Source: Clostridia bacterium
GTDB lineage: Bacteria; Bacillota; Clostridia; Oscillospirales; CAG-272
NCBI GenBank assembly: GCA_017938885.1
Contig: JAGBAS010000035.1
Location: forward strand, 1-41,847
Length of the DNA stretch: 41,847 nucleotides
Reading direction: 5' to 3'
The position numbers and the translations under genes are program-made. The notes beneath the pieces are model-generated. The model saw only the letters and a list, made by a program, of their open reading frames with translations, searched no databases and was not told the DNA's origin. Shown in pieces: positions 15,202 to 23,672 of the stretch. Positions within the stretch are counted from its first letter, which is position 1. Each line of letters opens with the position of its first letter.

Positions 15202-17526
15202 ATGACTCTGAACCGTCAGCCTCCCCGCCTCCCCGAGCTGCTGGCTCCCGCCGGCTCTCCCGAGGCGCTGGAGGCCGCTATCTCTGCGGGTGCCGACGCC
15301 GTCTACCTGGGCGGCAGTCGCTTCAATGCCCGCATGAACGCCCACAATTTCGACAGGGAGGCTCTCCGCGAGGCGGTCTCCCACGCCCACCGCATGGGGG
15401 GACGGGTCTACCTCACCCTGAACACCCTGGTCTGGGATCGTGAGCTTCCCGATGCGCTGGACGCCGCCTACGAGGCCGCCGTCGCAGGTGTGGACGCACT
15501 CATTGTCGCCGATCTCGGCGCCGCCGCTCTGATTCGCAGAGCACTTCCAAATCTTCCTCTGCACGCCAGCACCCAGCTCTCGGGGCATAACGCCGCCGTA
15601 GGGCAAGTCCTGGCGGATTTTGGCTTTTCCCGCTTCGTCATCGCCCGCGAGACAAGCCTTACCGATCTCGGTGCCGCCGTACAAAACAACCCGCTGGAGG
15701 TGGAGGTCTTCATCCACGGAGCCCTCTGCGTCAGCCACTCAGGACAATGCCTGTTCTCCTCGATGGTGGGCGGGCGGAGCGGAAACCGAGGCGAGTGCGC
15801 CCAGCCCTGTCGGCTCCCCTACGCTTGCGAGGGCTGTGGCAGTAACGCCCCTCGCCAGGATATCCGCAAGCATCCGAGCCGTCCCGTTTCCAAGGGCAAA
15901 TACCCCGACCGAAAGACCGACCGCCGCTCCCCCGATCCCTCCGGCGAAAGCTACCCGCTGTCCCTCAAGGATCTCTCCCTGGCGGGTCACGTCCCCGCGC
16001 TGATCCGGGCGGGGGTATCCTCCCTCAAAATCGAAGGACGCATGAAATCCCCCGGCTACGTCAGCGGTGTCACCGCCATTTGGCGCCGGCTCCTGGACGA
16101 AGGCCGCGCCGCCACCCCCGAGGAAATGGCCGCTTTGAGCGACCTGTTCTCCCGCGGAGGCTTTACCGACGGCTACCAGGTGGGAAACGTGAGCCGCTCC
16201 ATGATGGGGGTGCGTACCGAGAGCGACAAGGATCGCACCGCCGCCGCTGAGAAGGCCGCCCTTAGTGTCCGTCATCAGCCCCATCTCCCCCTGTCCCTGG
16301 AGCTGACCGTGAAAGAGGGTCAGCCCGTAAGCCTCACCGCCGCATCCCCCCTGTTCCGTTGCGATCACACAACTCCCGACGTAACTGTCACAGTCACCGC
16401 CGAGGCCCCCGAAAAAGCGGATGCCACCGCCCTGACCCATGACACCGCCGAAAAGCAGCTCTCCCGCACGGGGGGCACGCCCTACCGCGCCGCGTCGGTC
16501 ACAAGCAACGTCGAAGACGGCCTCTCCCTCCCCCTCTCCCGCCTCAACGCCCTGCGCCGCGAGGCTCTGGAGGCCTTGGATACTGCCCGTATGGGGGCTA
16601 TGCCTACCCCCGCCGAGGGGTACTGTCCCATTTCTGCCGACAAGGTCACCGAGGAGCTTTTGAGCCATGCCCCCCATATCGAGAGACGCGGCGTGACCGA
16701 GGTCAAGCGCACCGCCCGCTTCTACGCCCCCGAGCAGATCACCCCCGCCACCGTCGGCTATCTCGATCTCCTCTATCTCCCCTTGGGCAAGGCTCACCCC
16801 GCCGCCGTCCCCGCCGAAAAGCGCGGCATTCTCATGCCCCCCGTGATCTTCGACCGAGAGGCCGGGGCTGTCCGTGACGATCTGACCGCCTCCCTGAACA
16901 GCGGTATCCGTCACATTCTGGTGGGGAACGTCGGGCATCTGCCCCTCATCCGCGAGGCCGTACACGCTTGCGGCTTGGATCGTGAAGTCACTCTCCACGG
17001 AGATCTTCGTCTCAACGCCGCCAACACCCCCGCCGCCGCCCGTCTGCTCTCCCTGGGGCTGACCGATCTCATCCTCTCCCCCGAGCTGACTCTCCCCCGT
17101 ATGCGGGATATTTCCTCGGCTCTGTCGGAGCGTGGCCATCTCACCGCCACCGCCGCCGTAGTCTACGGTCGGCTTCCCCTCATGCTCCTGGAGAAATGCG
17201 CCATTCGGGAGATCTACCGTCACATGAAACCCGACGCCGTCTGCCGCGAGGTCTGCGGAAGAAACGCCGCCGTGCTGAAGGATCGCATGGGCAAGGAATT
17301 TCCCATTCTCCGCGAGGATTCTCCCACGGGCACGGGACACCGCAACCTGGTCTGCAATTCCCTGCCCACGGGGATGTCTGACCGCATGGACGACCTGGCC
17401 CGCGCTCAGCTTGCGGGGCAGCATTTCATCTTCACCGTAGAGTCCTACCGCGAGGTGGACCGCGTGATTTCCGCCTACCGGGAGGGAAAGCCTCTGGGGG
17501 GCGAGGTCAGGCGGATGGTGAAATGA
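15202..17526 (+). CDS. Peptidase U32 family protein with C-terminal DUF3656-like region
   Basis: A 774-residue U32-family protein. Related proteins (RlhA, TrhP) act in RNA hydroxylation rather than proteolysis; which activity this one has cannot be read from sequence. The N-terminal TIM-barrel-like part has ELLAPAGSPEALEAA, ADAVYLGG and FIHGALCVSHSGQC. C176, C183, C199 and C203 in the CVSHSGQC and GECAQPCR segments match the conserved cysteine cluster that binds an iron-sulfur cluster in this family. The C-terminal region has further cysteines near YGRLPLMLLEKC and CREVCG. Residues 211-248 are a basic, hydrophilic insert (SNAPRQDIRKHPSRP and onward) before YPLSLKDL, not usual for the family. 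The ribosome site is weak; coupling to zapA is likely. Confidence 0.9.
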   Translation: MTLNRQPPRLPELLAPAGSPEALEAAISAGADAVYLGGSRFNARMNAHNFDREALREAVSHAHRMGGRVYLTLNTLVWDRELPDALDAAYEAAVAGVDALIVADLGAAALIRRALPNLPLHASTQLSGHNAAVGQVLADFGFSRFVIARETSLTDLGAAVQNNPLEVEVFIHGALCVSHSGQCLFSSMVGGRSGNRGECAQPCRLPYACEGCGSNAPRQDIRKHPSRPVSKGKYPDRKTDRRSPDPSGESYPLSLKDLSLAGHVPALIRAGVSSLKIEGRMKSPGYVSGVTAIWRRLLDEGRAATPEEMAALSDLFSRGGFTDGYQVGNVSRSMMGVRTESDKDRTAAAEKAALSVRHQPHLPLSLELTVKEGQPVSLTAASPLFRCDHTTPDVTVTVTAEAPEKADATALTHDTAEKQLSRTGGTPYRAASVTSNVEDGLSLPLSRLNALRREALEALDTARMGAMPTPAEGYCPISADKVTEELLSHAPHIERRGVTEVKRTARFYAPEQITPATVGYLDLLYLPLGKAHPAAVPAEKRGILMPPVIFDREAGAVRDDLTASLNSGIRHILVGNVGHLPLIREAVHACGLDREVTLHGDLRLNAANTPAAARLLSLGLTDLILSPELTLPRMRDISSALSERGHLTATAAVVYGRLPLMLLEKCAIREIYRHMKPDAVCREVCGRNAAVLKDRMGKEFPILREDSPTGTGHRNLVCNSLPTGMSDRMDDLARAQLAGQHFIFTVESYREVDRVISAYREGKPLGGEVRRMVK

Positions 17527-17543
17527 TCCCCTATACACAACGA

Positions 17544-17573
17544 ACCACCCGATTTTTGGTCGGGTGGTTTTTG
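17544..17573. terminator. Terminator after the U32 gene
   Basis: A perfect 9-bp stem ACCACCCGA / TCGGGTGGT followed by TTTTT on the plus strand. It also lies just past the stop of the convergent CBM9-like gene. Confidence 0.85.
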
Positions 17574-17585
17574 TCATAGATGAGA

Positions 17586-18569
17586 TTACTCCTCCCGCCT
17601 CCGCAGGACAACCCAAGCGGCGGGGAGCAGGGCGGCCAACAGACCCACGGACAGGATGGAGCCGCACCCCTTCTCCACGGGGGCATCGGTACCGTCAACG
17701 GGGGCGTCTGTAGGCGCTTCTGTGGGGACATCAGTAGAAGCCTCGGTAGGTGTCCCGGTGGGCTCCTCCATAGGCACCTCGGTAGGTGCCTCAGTCACGG
17801 CGGGTATCTTTCCGTCGGCATCTACCAGCGTGGCTACCACAAAGTCGCCCACCACGAAATCGGTTCCGTTGAACTTATAGGCGATGATATCCGAGCCGTC
17901 GGGAGTCAGGGAGTCGATGGCGCAGGGGAGCAAACCCAGCTGCGCGCCCACGGCAGGCTCCCACTTGGTGGCATCGAGGCGAATATCCTCCTTACCCCCC
18001 ACGGTGCAGTTCTTCTTGATCTGTACCAGCGACCAAGGAATGTAGACCTCCATGGTGTAGGACTCGGTCCCCTCCACGTGGCCCTTGTTGACGCCCGTAA
18101 TCTTGTCCGATACCAGGCCGTCGGCAAAGTTGTGGCGGTAGCCCACGACCGAGCCGTCCTTCATGGAGCCGAAGGAGAAGAACACGCCCTCGGTGACGTC
18201 TCCCTTCAGGATCAGGCCGGGATTGACGGCCAGCTCCAGGCAGTCCAGACCCACCCAATGGCTGTCCTCGTCCCGCCACGCGGGGGTGGAATCGTTGATG
18301 GTGCCCGCGTAGTACAGGCCGCCCTCGTCCCACGCCAGATGCCATGTGACCGCAGAATTTCCCACCTCTCCGACCCATGCGGCGGCGGTGGTCCTGTCCA
18401 TGATGTAGGTGGTCTTGTATTCGCCCTCCTCAACGACGCCGTCCACGGTGGGCTTGCCGTAGGGGATCTCCATCTCAAACTCGGCCTCAGCGGCGGCAGG
18501 CAGGGCGGCGAGCGTCAGGAAGGCCGTCAGCAGAGTCAGAGCGGCCAGCAGCAAAGAAATCTTTTTCAT
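17586..18569 (-). CDS. Exported CBM9/DOMON-like protein with C-terminal Cys-TM-Arg anchor
   Basis: A 327-residue surface protein. It has a signal peptide (KKISLLLAALTLL to about residue 28, probable cleavage after AAAEA), then a beta-sandwich domain (about 32-250) with the pattern PTVDGVVEEGEYK, WHLAWDEGGLYYAGTINDS, WVGLDCLELAV and YTMEVYIPWS, typical of CBM9/DOMON sugar-binding modules. A Thr/Glu/Pro linker of TEAPT and TDAP units follows (about 253-296). The C-terminus is EKGCGS (299-304), a membrane segment (305-322) and RRREE. That tripartite end looks like a protein-sorting signal of the CTERM kind rather than an LPxTG motif. It is the second gene of an operon, 19 bases after the EEP lipoprotein, and ends at a shared terminator. 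Confidence 0.82.
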   Translation of the reverse strand: MKKISLLLAALTLLTAFLTLAALPAAAEAEFEMEIPYGKPTVDGVVEEGEYKTTYIMDRTTAAAWVGEVGNSAVTWHLAWDEGGLYYAGTINDSTPAWRDEDSHWVGLDCLELAVNPGLILKGDVTEGVFFSFGSMKDGSVVGYRHNFADGLVSDKITGVNKGHVEGTESYTMEVYIPWSLVQIKKNCTVGGKEDIRLDATKWEPAVGAQLGLLPCAIDSLTPDGSDIIAYKFNGTDFVVGDFVVATLVDADGKIPAVTEAPTEVPMEEPTGTPTEASTDVPTEAPTDAPVDGTDAPVEKGCGSILSVGLLAALLPAAWVVLRRREE

Positions 18570-18588
18570 GGTTCAATCTCCCCCAAGG

Positions 18589-20289
18589 TTACTCCCCGTC
18601 GGCGGCCACCTTCACGTGGAGCTCGCAGTACTGAGGCAGGTGATCCGACATATAGATACCGTCGCGGTGGTAGTGAATGTTGCGGTAGACCATGGCTTCA
18701 AAATCGCCTGTGGTATAAAACACGTAATCAATGGGCTTCTTGGCGGGGTTGTAGCTGTCCGTCCCCTCCTGCCAGTAGGCTGTCAAAGAGGCCCATGCGT
18801 CGGGAGACACGGTCTCCGCCGCCTCTGTGCGGGCATCCGAGAAGTTGCCCGTGATACTCTCGCCCGTGGAGGAGGTGAAGGTGCTGATGCCCAGAATATT
18901 CTTGAACATAGCGTAGATATTCTCGGCGCTGGTGGTCTTAGCATGGTTGAAGTCGCCCGTCATGACCATGGGCACGTCGGGGAAGGATTGGATGTACTCC
19001 AGGATAACACGAATCTGAGCGGTACGCAGCTCCTTGCCTCCCTTGGAGTTGCCCAAATGATCCAGATGGGTGTTGATATGAATGTACTCATACCCCGTGA
19101 CCTTGTCGCGGAGGTGCGCCCAGGTGCAGATGCGGGGATACAGGGAGGCCTCCAGGTAAGAGCCTGCCACGTCGGGGGTCTCGGAGAGCCAGAAGGTACC
19201 CGAAGCCACCAGGTCGAACTTATCCTTACGGTAGTAGATGGAGCTGGCCTCGCCGCCGGGGGTACGGCCCTCGCCCACGCCCGCATAGCTCTTGTTGAAG
19301 GCAAAGGTATCCATGCGGTAGATCCAGCCCGTGGTGACCTCCTGCATACCGATGGAGTCGGGCTGGAGCTCATCCATGAGGTCGCGGAGCAGCTCGGCGC
19401 GCAAGTCGAAGTCCACCTGGGTGCCGTTCTCGGTCTGGACGTTGAAGGACATGACCTTCAGCGTGTAGTCCTCCATGGTCTGCTCCACGATGGGATAGGT
19501 ATCCGACACAGCGGGGCACAGAGCGGCGGCCTCCTCGGCGGTGGCGAAGAAATGCACCTCTGCCAGATCCATATACTCGCCGTTCTTGCCTGCGGCCTTC
19601 TCGAAGTTCAGGTAGAATACCGACCAGTTCTTGGTAAAGGGAGTCAGATTCAGGTAGACGTACTGCCAGTCGTCGCTGTCGGCTACGCGGGTTACACGGG
19701 CAAATCCATCAGCGGTGCCTGCCTCCCGCGCAGTCGTACCGCCAAAGAAGGAGAGGCTACGGCTCCAAAGCTCGTGGGCTCTGACCTTCAGCACAACGTG
19801 GGGATACTCGGTGGTATTGGGCAGAATACCGTTCACGGAGGCAACCAGATCCCCCAGCTCCAGCAGAATGTAAGGCTTGGCAGTACCCACAGCGGTGATG
19901 CCCTTCGTGGTCATGCGGAGCACCTTGCCCTCGGTCTCGTCGTTTTCAAAGGAAACATCGCATTTGGTGGGGCGGGTGACAAAGGCACCGGCATCGTCCG
20001 TAGCGACCTTGTCCAGATCCACCGTCAGCATGAGGGTGGGTGGCTCGGTCTCGGGCTCGGTGATCTCCTCGGTGGGCGCGGCAGTGGGAGCCTCGGTGAG
20101 GATCTCGGTCTCAGAGAGCTCGGCAGATTCCTCCGAGGGAGCCTCGGTAACAGGCTCGGTCGGTGTGTCGGTCTCGGATAGAGCCGGGGTAGTCTCGCTC
20201 GTATCTCCGCCGTCGCAGGCGGTAAAAGCCAGACACAGGCACAGGGTCAGAAGCCCTGCCAGCCAGAGAAAACGGGTCATGTGTTTCAT
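18589..20289 (-). CDS. Exported lipoprotein of the endonuclease/exonuclease/phosphatase family
   Basis: A 566-residue lipoprotein. Signal peptide and lipobox (AFTAC, C25), then a Thr/Glu/Pro-rich linker (to about residue 88), a beta-rich module (about 90-255) and a C-terminal EEP domain. EEP motifs are complete: VMSFNVQ, IGMQEV (metal-binding Glu), HINTHLDHLGN, MTGDFNH, IDYVFY and SDHLPQ (catalytic His). The family hydrolyses phosphodiester bonds in DNA, RNA, phosphoinositides or sphingomyelin, so an extracellular nuclease or phospholipase-like role fits; the substrate is open. The ATG at 20289 has AAAGGAGGG 8 bases upstream. It is the first gene of a two-gene operon with the CBM9-like protein. 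Confidence 0.85.
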   Translation of the reverse strand: MKHMTRFLWLAGLLTLCLCLAFTACDGGDTSETTPALSETDTPTEPVTEAPSEESAELSETEILTEAPTAAPTEEITEPETEPPTLMLTVDLDKVATDDAGAFVTRPTKCDVSFENDETEGKVLRMTTKGITAVGTAKPYILLELGDLVASVNGILPNTTEYPHVVLKVRAHELWSRSLSFFGGTTAREAGTADGFARVTRVADSDDWQYVYLNLTPFTKNWSVFYLNFEKAAGKNGEYMDLAEVHFFATAEEAAALCPAVSDTYPIVEQTMEDYTLKVMSFNVQTENGTQVDFDLRAELLRDLMDELQPDSIGMQEVTTGWIYRMDTFAFNKSYAGVGEGRTPGGEASSIYYRKDKFDLVASGTFWLSETPDVAGSYLEASLYPRICTWAHLRDKVTGYEYIHINTHLDHLGNSKGGKELRTAQIRVILEYIQSFPDVPMVMTGDFNHAKTTSAENIYAMFKNILGISTFTSSTGESITGNFSDARTEAAETVSPDAWASLTAYWQEGTDSYNPAKKPIDYVFYTTGDFEAMVYRNIHYHRDGIYMSDHLPQYCELHVKVAADGE

Positions 20290-20321
20290 TAGTATCCCTC
20301 CTTTGGGAATGGTCTGGTAAA

Positions 20322-20350
20322 ATTATAGCACAACCATCTCGGTTTGTCAA
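20322..20350 (-). promoter_or_regulatory. Perfect-consensus promoter of the EEP lipoprotein operon
   Basis: On the minus strand TTGACA (20350-20345), exactly 17 bases, TATAAT (20327-20322); 12 of 12 consensus positions. Strong constitutive transcription would be expected. Confidence 0.9.
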
Positions 20351-20423
20351 GAAATCCTCCGCCATTCCTCGGGCGATTGCGAAAAGTTTTCGCAAGTTTT
20401 TGCCACAAAATCCGCAAAACACC

Positions 20424-20452
20424 TTGCAATTTTCCAAAATATGTTGTATAAT
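20424..20452 (+). promoter_or_regulatory. Promoter of the Gfo/Idh/MocA oxidoreductase
   Basis: TTGCAA (20424-20429), 17 bases, TATAAT (20447-20452), leaving a leader of about 60 bases before the ATG at 20519. Confidence 0.8.
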
Positions 20453-20518
20453 ATGGCTGACCGCAGTCTATACTTCGCGGAAATACGAATCTGTTCCTCA
20501 ACAGAAAGGAAGCACATC

Positions 20519-21577
20519 ATGGCAAAGAAAAATGCAGCGATCATCGGGTACGGCGGCATGGGCGGCTGGCACGGGGAGTTCCTCCGAAACAGCGACGTCG
20601 TCAATCTGATGGGTATTTACGATATCAAGCCTTCCCAGTGCAAGCTGGCTGAGTCCAGAGGCATCCACGCCTACGCCTCCCTGGAGGAGCTTCTGGGCGA
20701 CCCTGCGGTGGATTTCGTCACCATCGCCGTCCCCAACGACCAGCACAAGCCCCTGGCCCTCAAAGCTCTGGCCGCCGGCAAGCACGTCATCTGCGAGAAG
20801 CCCGTTACCCTGTCCTCTGCCGACCTCCAGGAGATGATCGACGCCTCCAAGGCCGCCGGCAAGCTTTTCTCGGTGCACCAGAACCGCCGCTGGGACGGTG
20901 AGTTTTTGGTCATGCGGGACATTTACAACAGCGGAGAATTGGGTCCCGTGCACCACATCGAGTCCCGTTGCCACGGCTCCCGCGGTATCCCCGGAGACTG
21001 GCGTCAGGATCCCGCCCAGGGCGGCGGCATGATCCTGGACTGGGGCATCCACCTCATCGACCAGGTCATGGGCATCGTCAAGGACAAGGCCCTCAAGAAG
21101 ATCTGGTGCAAGTGCGACCACATCACCAACGAGCTGGTGGACGACGGCTTCAAGCTGGAAATGTATTTTGAGGACGATCTCTCGGTCCACGTAGAGGTGG
21201 GCACCTCCAACTTCATCGGTCTGCCCCGCTTCTACATGGTCGGCCGCGACGGCGCCGCTCTGATTCCCGACTGGGGTCAGCCCGCCCGGGTGGTCTGGTG
21301 CCATAACTACAACGAGAAGGAAGTGGTTCCCGTGGTCACCGCCGCCGGCATCACCAAGACCATGGCTCCCAGAAACGAGCAGTCCATCTCCGAAAAGTCG
21401 GTTCCTCAGCCCCACGCTGATGTCCACGACTACTACCGCAACTGGGTACGCGCCATCGACGGTGAGTGTCAGCAGATCGTCACCCATCACGAGATGATGG
21501 TGGATATGCTCATCATGGAGGCCGCCTTCGAATCCGACCGCACGGGTATGCCCGTGGACGTGGATTTGAAGTTCTGA
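20519..21577 (+). CDS. Gfo/Idh/MocA family oxidoreductase
   Basis: A 352-residue NAD(P)-dependent oxidoreductase, probably acting on a sugar, inositol or their derivatives. The N-terminal Rossmann fold has AAIIGYGGMGGWHGEF and VTIAVPNDQHK; the family's EKPV motif (ICEKPVTLS) holds the catalytic Lys. The C-terminal domain has GGGMILDWGIHLIDQ, whose Asp and His are the family's usual catalytic pair. The substrate cannot be assigned; the neighbours (surface carbohydrate-binding proteins) are compatible with sugar metabolism but do not prove it. AGAAAGGA lies 9 bases before the ATG. It is a single-gene unit with its own promoter and terminator. Confidence 0.92.
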   Translation: MAKKNAAIIGYGGMGGWHGEFLRNSDVVNLMGIYDIKPSQCKLAESRGIHAYASLEELLGDPAVDFVTIAVPNDQHKPLALKALAAGKHVICEKPVTLSSADLQEMIDASKAAGKLFSVHQNRRWDGEFLVMRDIYNSGELGPVHHIESRCHGSRGIPGDWRQDPAQGGGMILDWGIHLIDQVMGIVKDKALKKIWCKCDHITNELVDDGFKLEMYFEDDLSVHVEVGTSNFIGLPRFYMVGRDGAALIPDWGQPARVVWCHNYNEKEVVPVVTAAGITKTMAPRNEQSISEKSVPQPHADVHDYYRNWVRAIDGECQQIVTHHEMMVDMLIMEAAFESDRTGMPVDVDLKF

Positions 21578-21596
21578 TCTTTCCGCCTCATAACGA

Positions 21597-21632
21597 AAAG
21601 GACATCCCAACGAAGGGGTGTCCTTTCTTTTT
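21597..21632. terminator. Bidirectional terminator between the oxidoreductase and ydjH-like genes
   Basis: Stem AAAGGACA(T)CCC / GGGGTGTCCTTT followed by CTTTTT on the plus strand and CCTTTT on the minus strand; it serves both convergent units. Confidence 0.85.
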
Positions 21633-21667
21633 AGGGGATTATCGGGCGCAGCCTGATAACCGGCAAT

Positions 21668-22435
21668 TCATCGTCCGCCTCTGTGTCCGCCGCCTCCGCC
21701 GTGTCGTCCGCCTCCGCTGCTGCCTCCGCTGGAGCGGGGGGAGTAGGTACGGGTGGTGTACTCGCGGACAAAGGAGTCGGATTCATGGGTCAGATCCAGC
21801 TTGGCGAAGCGATCCAGGGGATAGTCCACCGAGGCGCGCTTCTTGCGGTAGGCGGCTGCCACACCGGCGCGGACGCTCAAGGCAATAATCAGGGAGATCA
21901 CAGCCGAGACCGCGATGATGATGCCCCAGGATACCCCCACGCGCCCCGTAAAGGCCTGCGCCGACAGGGTGAAGAAGGCCTCACAGCCGTCGTGGATATA
22001 CCCGTATTTCAGATTGCCGTAGACGTCGTAGTCGTCCAGTATGTAGTTGACTTCCTTTTGGCTGATGGCGTAGTTGGCGTCCCCGTAGGTGTACATATTG
22101 TAGTAGTAGGTATCGTTGAGGGACTCGTAGGTCACCACCAGAAGGACGGCGTCGGTGCCCTTCAGGTTCTTGACACGGGTGCAGTAGTCGTCGCCGTAGA
22201 AGTCGTCGCGGGGGCCGTAGGCCTCGTAGGTGGCCAGGTAAAGCTCGACCCCATGCTCCCCCGAAAGCCTGTCCAGCAGAGCATTCAGATTGGCTGTTTC
22301 GGTGACGTTCAGCATCTCGGCAGGGTCGTAGACCCGATCATTCTCCTCGGCTGACAGGGGCAGGGCCAGGCAGACCGCCAGGCACAAAGCCGTCAGAAGG
22401 AGGACGGCGGTTTTTTTCAGTACCGTGGTTTTCAT
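21668..22435 (-). CDS. ydjH: TPM-domain membrane protein, YdjH-like
   Basis: A 255-residue membrane protein. Signal peptide (about 1-29), extracytoplasmic TPM domain (about 33-150; VYDPAEMLNVTETANLNALL, then DAVLLVV and YTYGDA), one membrane segment (about 168-192) and a cytoplasmic tail ending in a Gly/Ser/His/Arg-rich stretch (SSGGSSGGG onward). That Gly-rich end is typical of YgcG/YdjH-type TPM proteins. Its ATG overlaps the stop codon of the ydjG-like gene by one base, so the two are translationally coupled. In B. subtilis YdjG and YdjH form a membrane complex that recruits PspA. The same gene order here supports that role, although no pspA is in the window. Confidence 0.82.
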   Translation of the reverse strand: MKTTVLKKTAVLLLTALCLAVCLALPLSAEENDRVYDPAEMLNVTETANLNALLDRLSGEHGVELYLATYEAYGPRDDFYGDDYCTRVKNLKGTDAVLLVVTYESLNDTYYYNMYTYGDANYAISQKEVNYILDDYDVYGNLKYGYIHDGCEAFFTLSAQAFTGRVGVSWGIIIAVSAVISLIIALSVRAGVAAAYRKKRASVDYPLDRFAKLDLTHESDSFVREYTTRTYSPRSSGGSSGGGRHGGGGGHRGGR

Positions 22436-23496
22436 CAGAACAGCATACCTCCAATCAGCGAAAGTATGGCCGTAGCCGGAACCGCGACAGCCGCCGTGAG
22501 AGCCGCCAGCTTAAGCTGACTGACGGGAAGCTCGCCGTAGATCTTGCCCGTGGAGGCGTTGATGGCAAAGGTGTAGACCTTGCCGTCCTTGTGGGTGTAG
22601 GTCAACACCCAGACAGGGAGCAGGGCGTATTCCCAATGGCTCTGCCGGATATTCACGTTGACCGCCTCGGGGATGATCGAGGTGTAGGATTCCTTAACGG
22701 TGGAGCGCAGGAGCGCGGCGGTGTAGTCGTGCATCCGCGCCCGCACCTCTTCGGACAGAGCATCCCTTTCAATATCCCGCTTCTTGGCGAAAAAGCCCGA
22801 GAGATAGGGCATGGAAAACTCGGTCAGCTCCTCCGACGGATAGGGCAGGACACCCTCCAGCATCTTCTTATCGGCATCCGACAAGGCGCAGGTAACGATA
22901 TCCTCGAAGTGGATCTCCCCCGCCCGCTCCAGCTTGTAGACCTTGGTATTGGTGTACTTGTAGTCCCCCGCCCGCCAGGTATGGACGCGGGTAGCGTCGA
23001 AGTCGGTGGAGCCCTGTGCGTCGGCGTCGGTGACCCAGAAGGGGTAGTAAACGCCCTGAATCTGGGAGGCGTGGGCTTGGGACTTGAAATCTCTCGGCAA
23101 AAACCACTTGGATTTACACCATTTGAGGAACATCCCCTCAGCTTCCTCCCGGGTGACACGGAAGGGGATGACCTTACTGGGCTGAAGCTGACCCGACAGC
23201 CGCCCCGCGTGAACCACGGGATTGTGGCAGTAGTAACAGAAATCCGCAACGGTGTTGTCGTCGGCCACCACCTCGGCGCCGCAGTTGGGGCAGGTGAAGA
23301 GGTTCATCTGCTCGCAGAAGGCCTCACCGTCGGCTCTCTGTTTTTCGGCGGCCTCGGCGGCACCTGCGTTGGTGAGATCGGCCTCGTCGAACTCGGAAAG
23401 GCAGAACTCGCAGGCGAACTTTTGTTTTTCGGGATCAAAGCCAAGACCCGCCCCACAGCAGGGGCATTGGTAGGCAACAGTGTTGTTTGTGGACAT
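22435..23496 (-). CDS. ydjG: Zinc-ribbon membrane protein, YdjG-like
   Basis: A 353-residue protein with two N-terminal zinc ribbons (CPCC...CEFC near residues 10-36 and CPNC...CYYC near 68-90). A long soluble domain follows (about 100-325; KVIPFRVTREEA, GVYYPFWVTDA, ALLPVWVLTY), with a single C-terminal membrane segment (about 333-353). This matches the TFIIB-type zinc-ribbon YdjG proteins. I chose the ATG at 23496 because the conserved zinc ribbon begins there and GAAGGGA lies about 10 bases upstream; the open frame continues into a tandem-repeat region that would otherwise add 65 odd residues. Operon with the ydjH-like gene (1-base overlap) and, across the repeat region, the ydjI-like gene. 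Confidence 0.83.
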   Translation of the reverse strand: MSTNNTVAYQCPCCGAGLGFDPEKQKFACEFCLSEFDEADLTNAGAAEAAEKQRADGEAFCEQMNLFTCPNCGAEVVADDNTVADFCYYCHNPVVHAGRLSGQLQPSKVIPFRVTREEAEGMFLKWCKSKWFLPRDFKSQAHASQIQGVYYPFWVTDADAQGSTDFDATRVHTWRAGDYKYTNTKVYKLERAGEIHFEDIVTCALSDADKKMLEGVLPYPSEELTEFSMPYLSGFFAKKRDIERDALSEEVRARMHDYTAALLRSTVKESYTSIIPEAVNVNIRQSHWEYALLPVWVLTYTHKDGKVYTFAINASTGKIYGELPVSQLKLAALTAAVAVPATAILSLIGGMLF

Positions 23497-23563
23497 GGTA
23501 TGTGGTTCCCTTCTTTGATTTTCCCTCGCACCCGCAAGGGTGCATATCGACAGGACAGAGTGG

Positions 23564-23645
23564 TCGATATGTCCCCTTCGGGACTCGATATGTGCCCTGC
23601 GACACTCGATATATCCCTGCGAGATTCGATATGCGCTTCGCGCAA
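23564..23645. repeat. Tandem repeat of about 21 bp with TCGATAT core
   Basis: Four TCGATAT starts at 23564, 23585, 23606 and 23626 give 21, 21 and 20-base units of the form TCGATATGTNCCCTGCGAGAC. A weaker unit (CATATCGACAGGACAGAG) lies just before. It occupies most of the gap between the ydjI-like and ydjG-like genes and reads as Ile-Ser/Glu-Ser-Arg-Arg runs when translated. It looks like non-coding low-complexity DNA, not a CRISPR: the units touch with no spacers. Confidence 0.75.
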
Positions 23646-23672
23646 GATGGGGGACGAAGACAGGCGAAAATT

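Noticed and set aside
15739..17667. 642-codon minus-strand frame opposite the U32 gene
   Set aside because: Gly- and Ala-rich antisense shadow with no ribosome site; the plus-strand product has clear family motifs.
23564..23645. CRISPR array
   Set aside because: Units of 21 bases are directly joined with no spacers and no cas genes are present.
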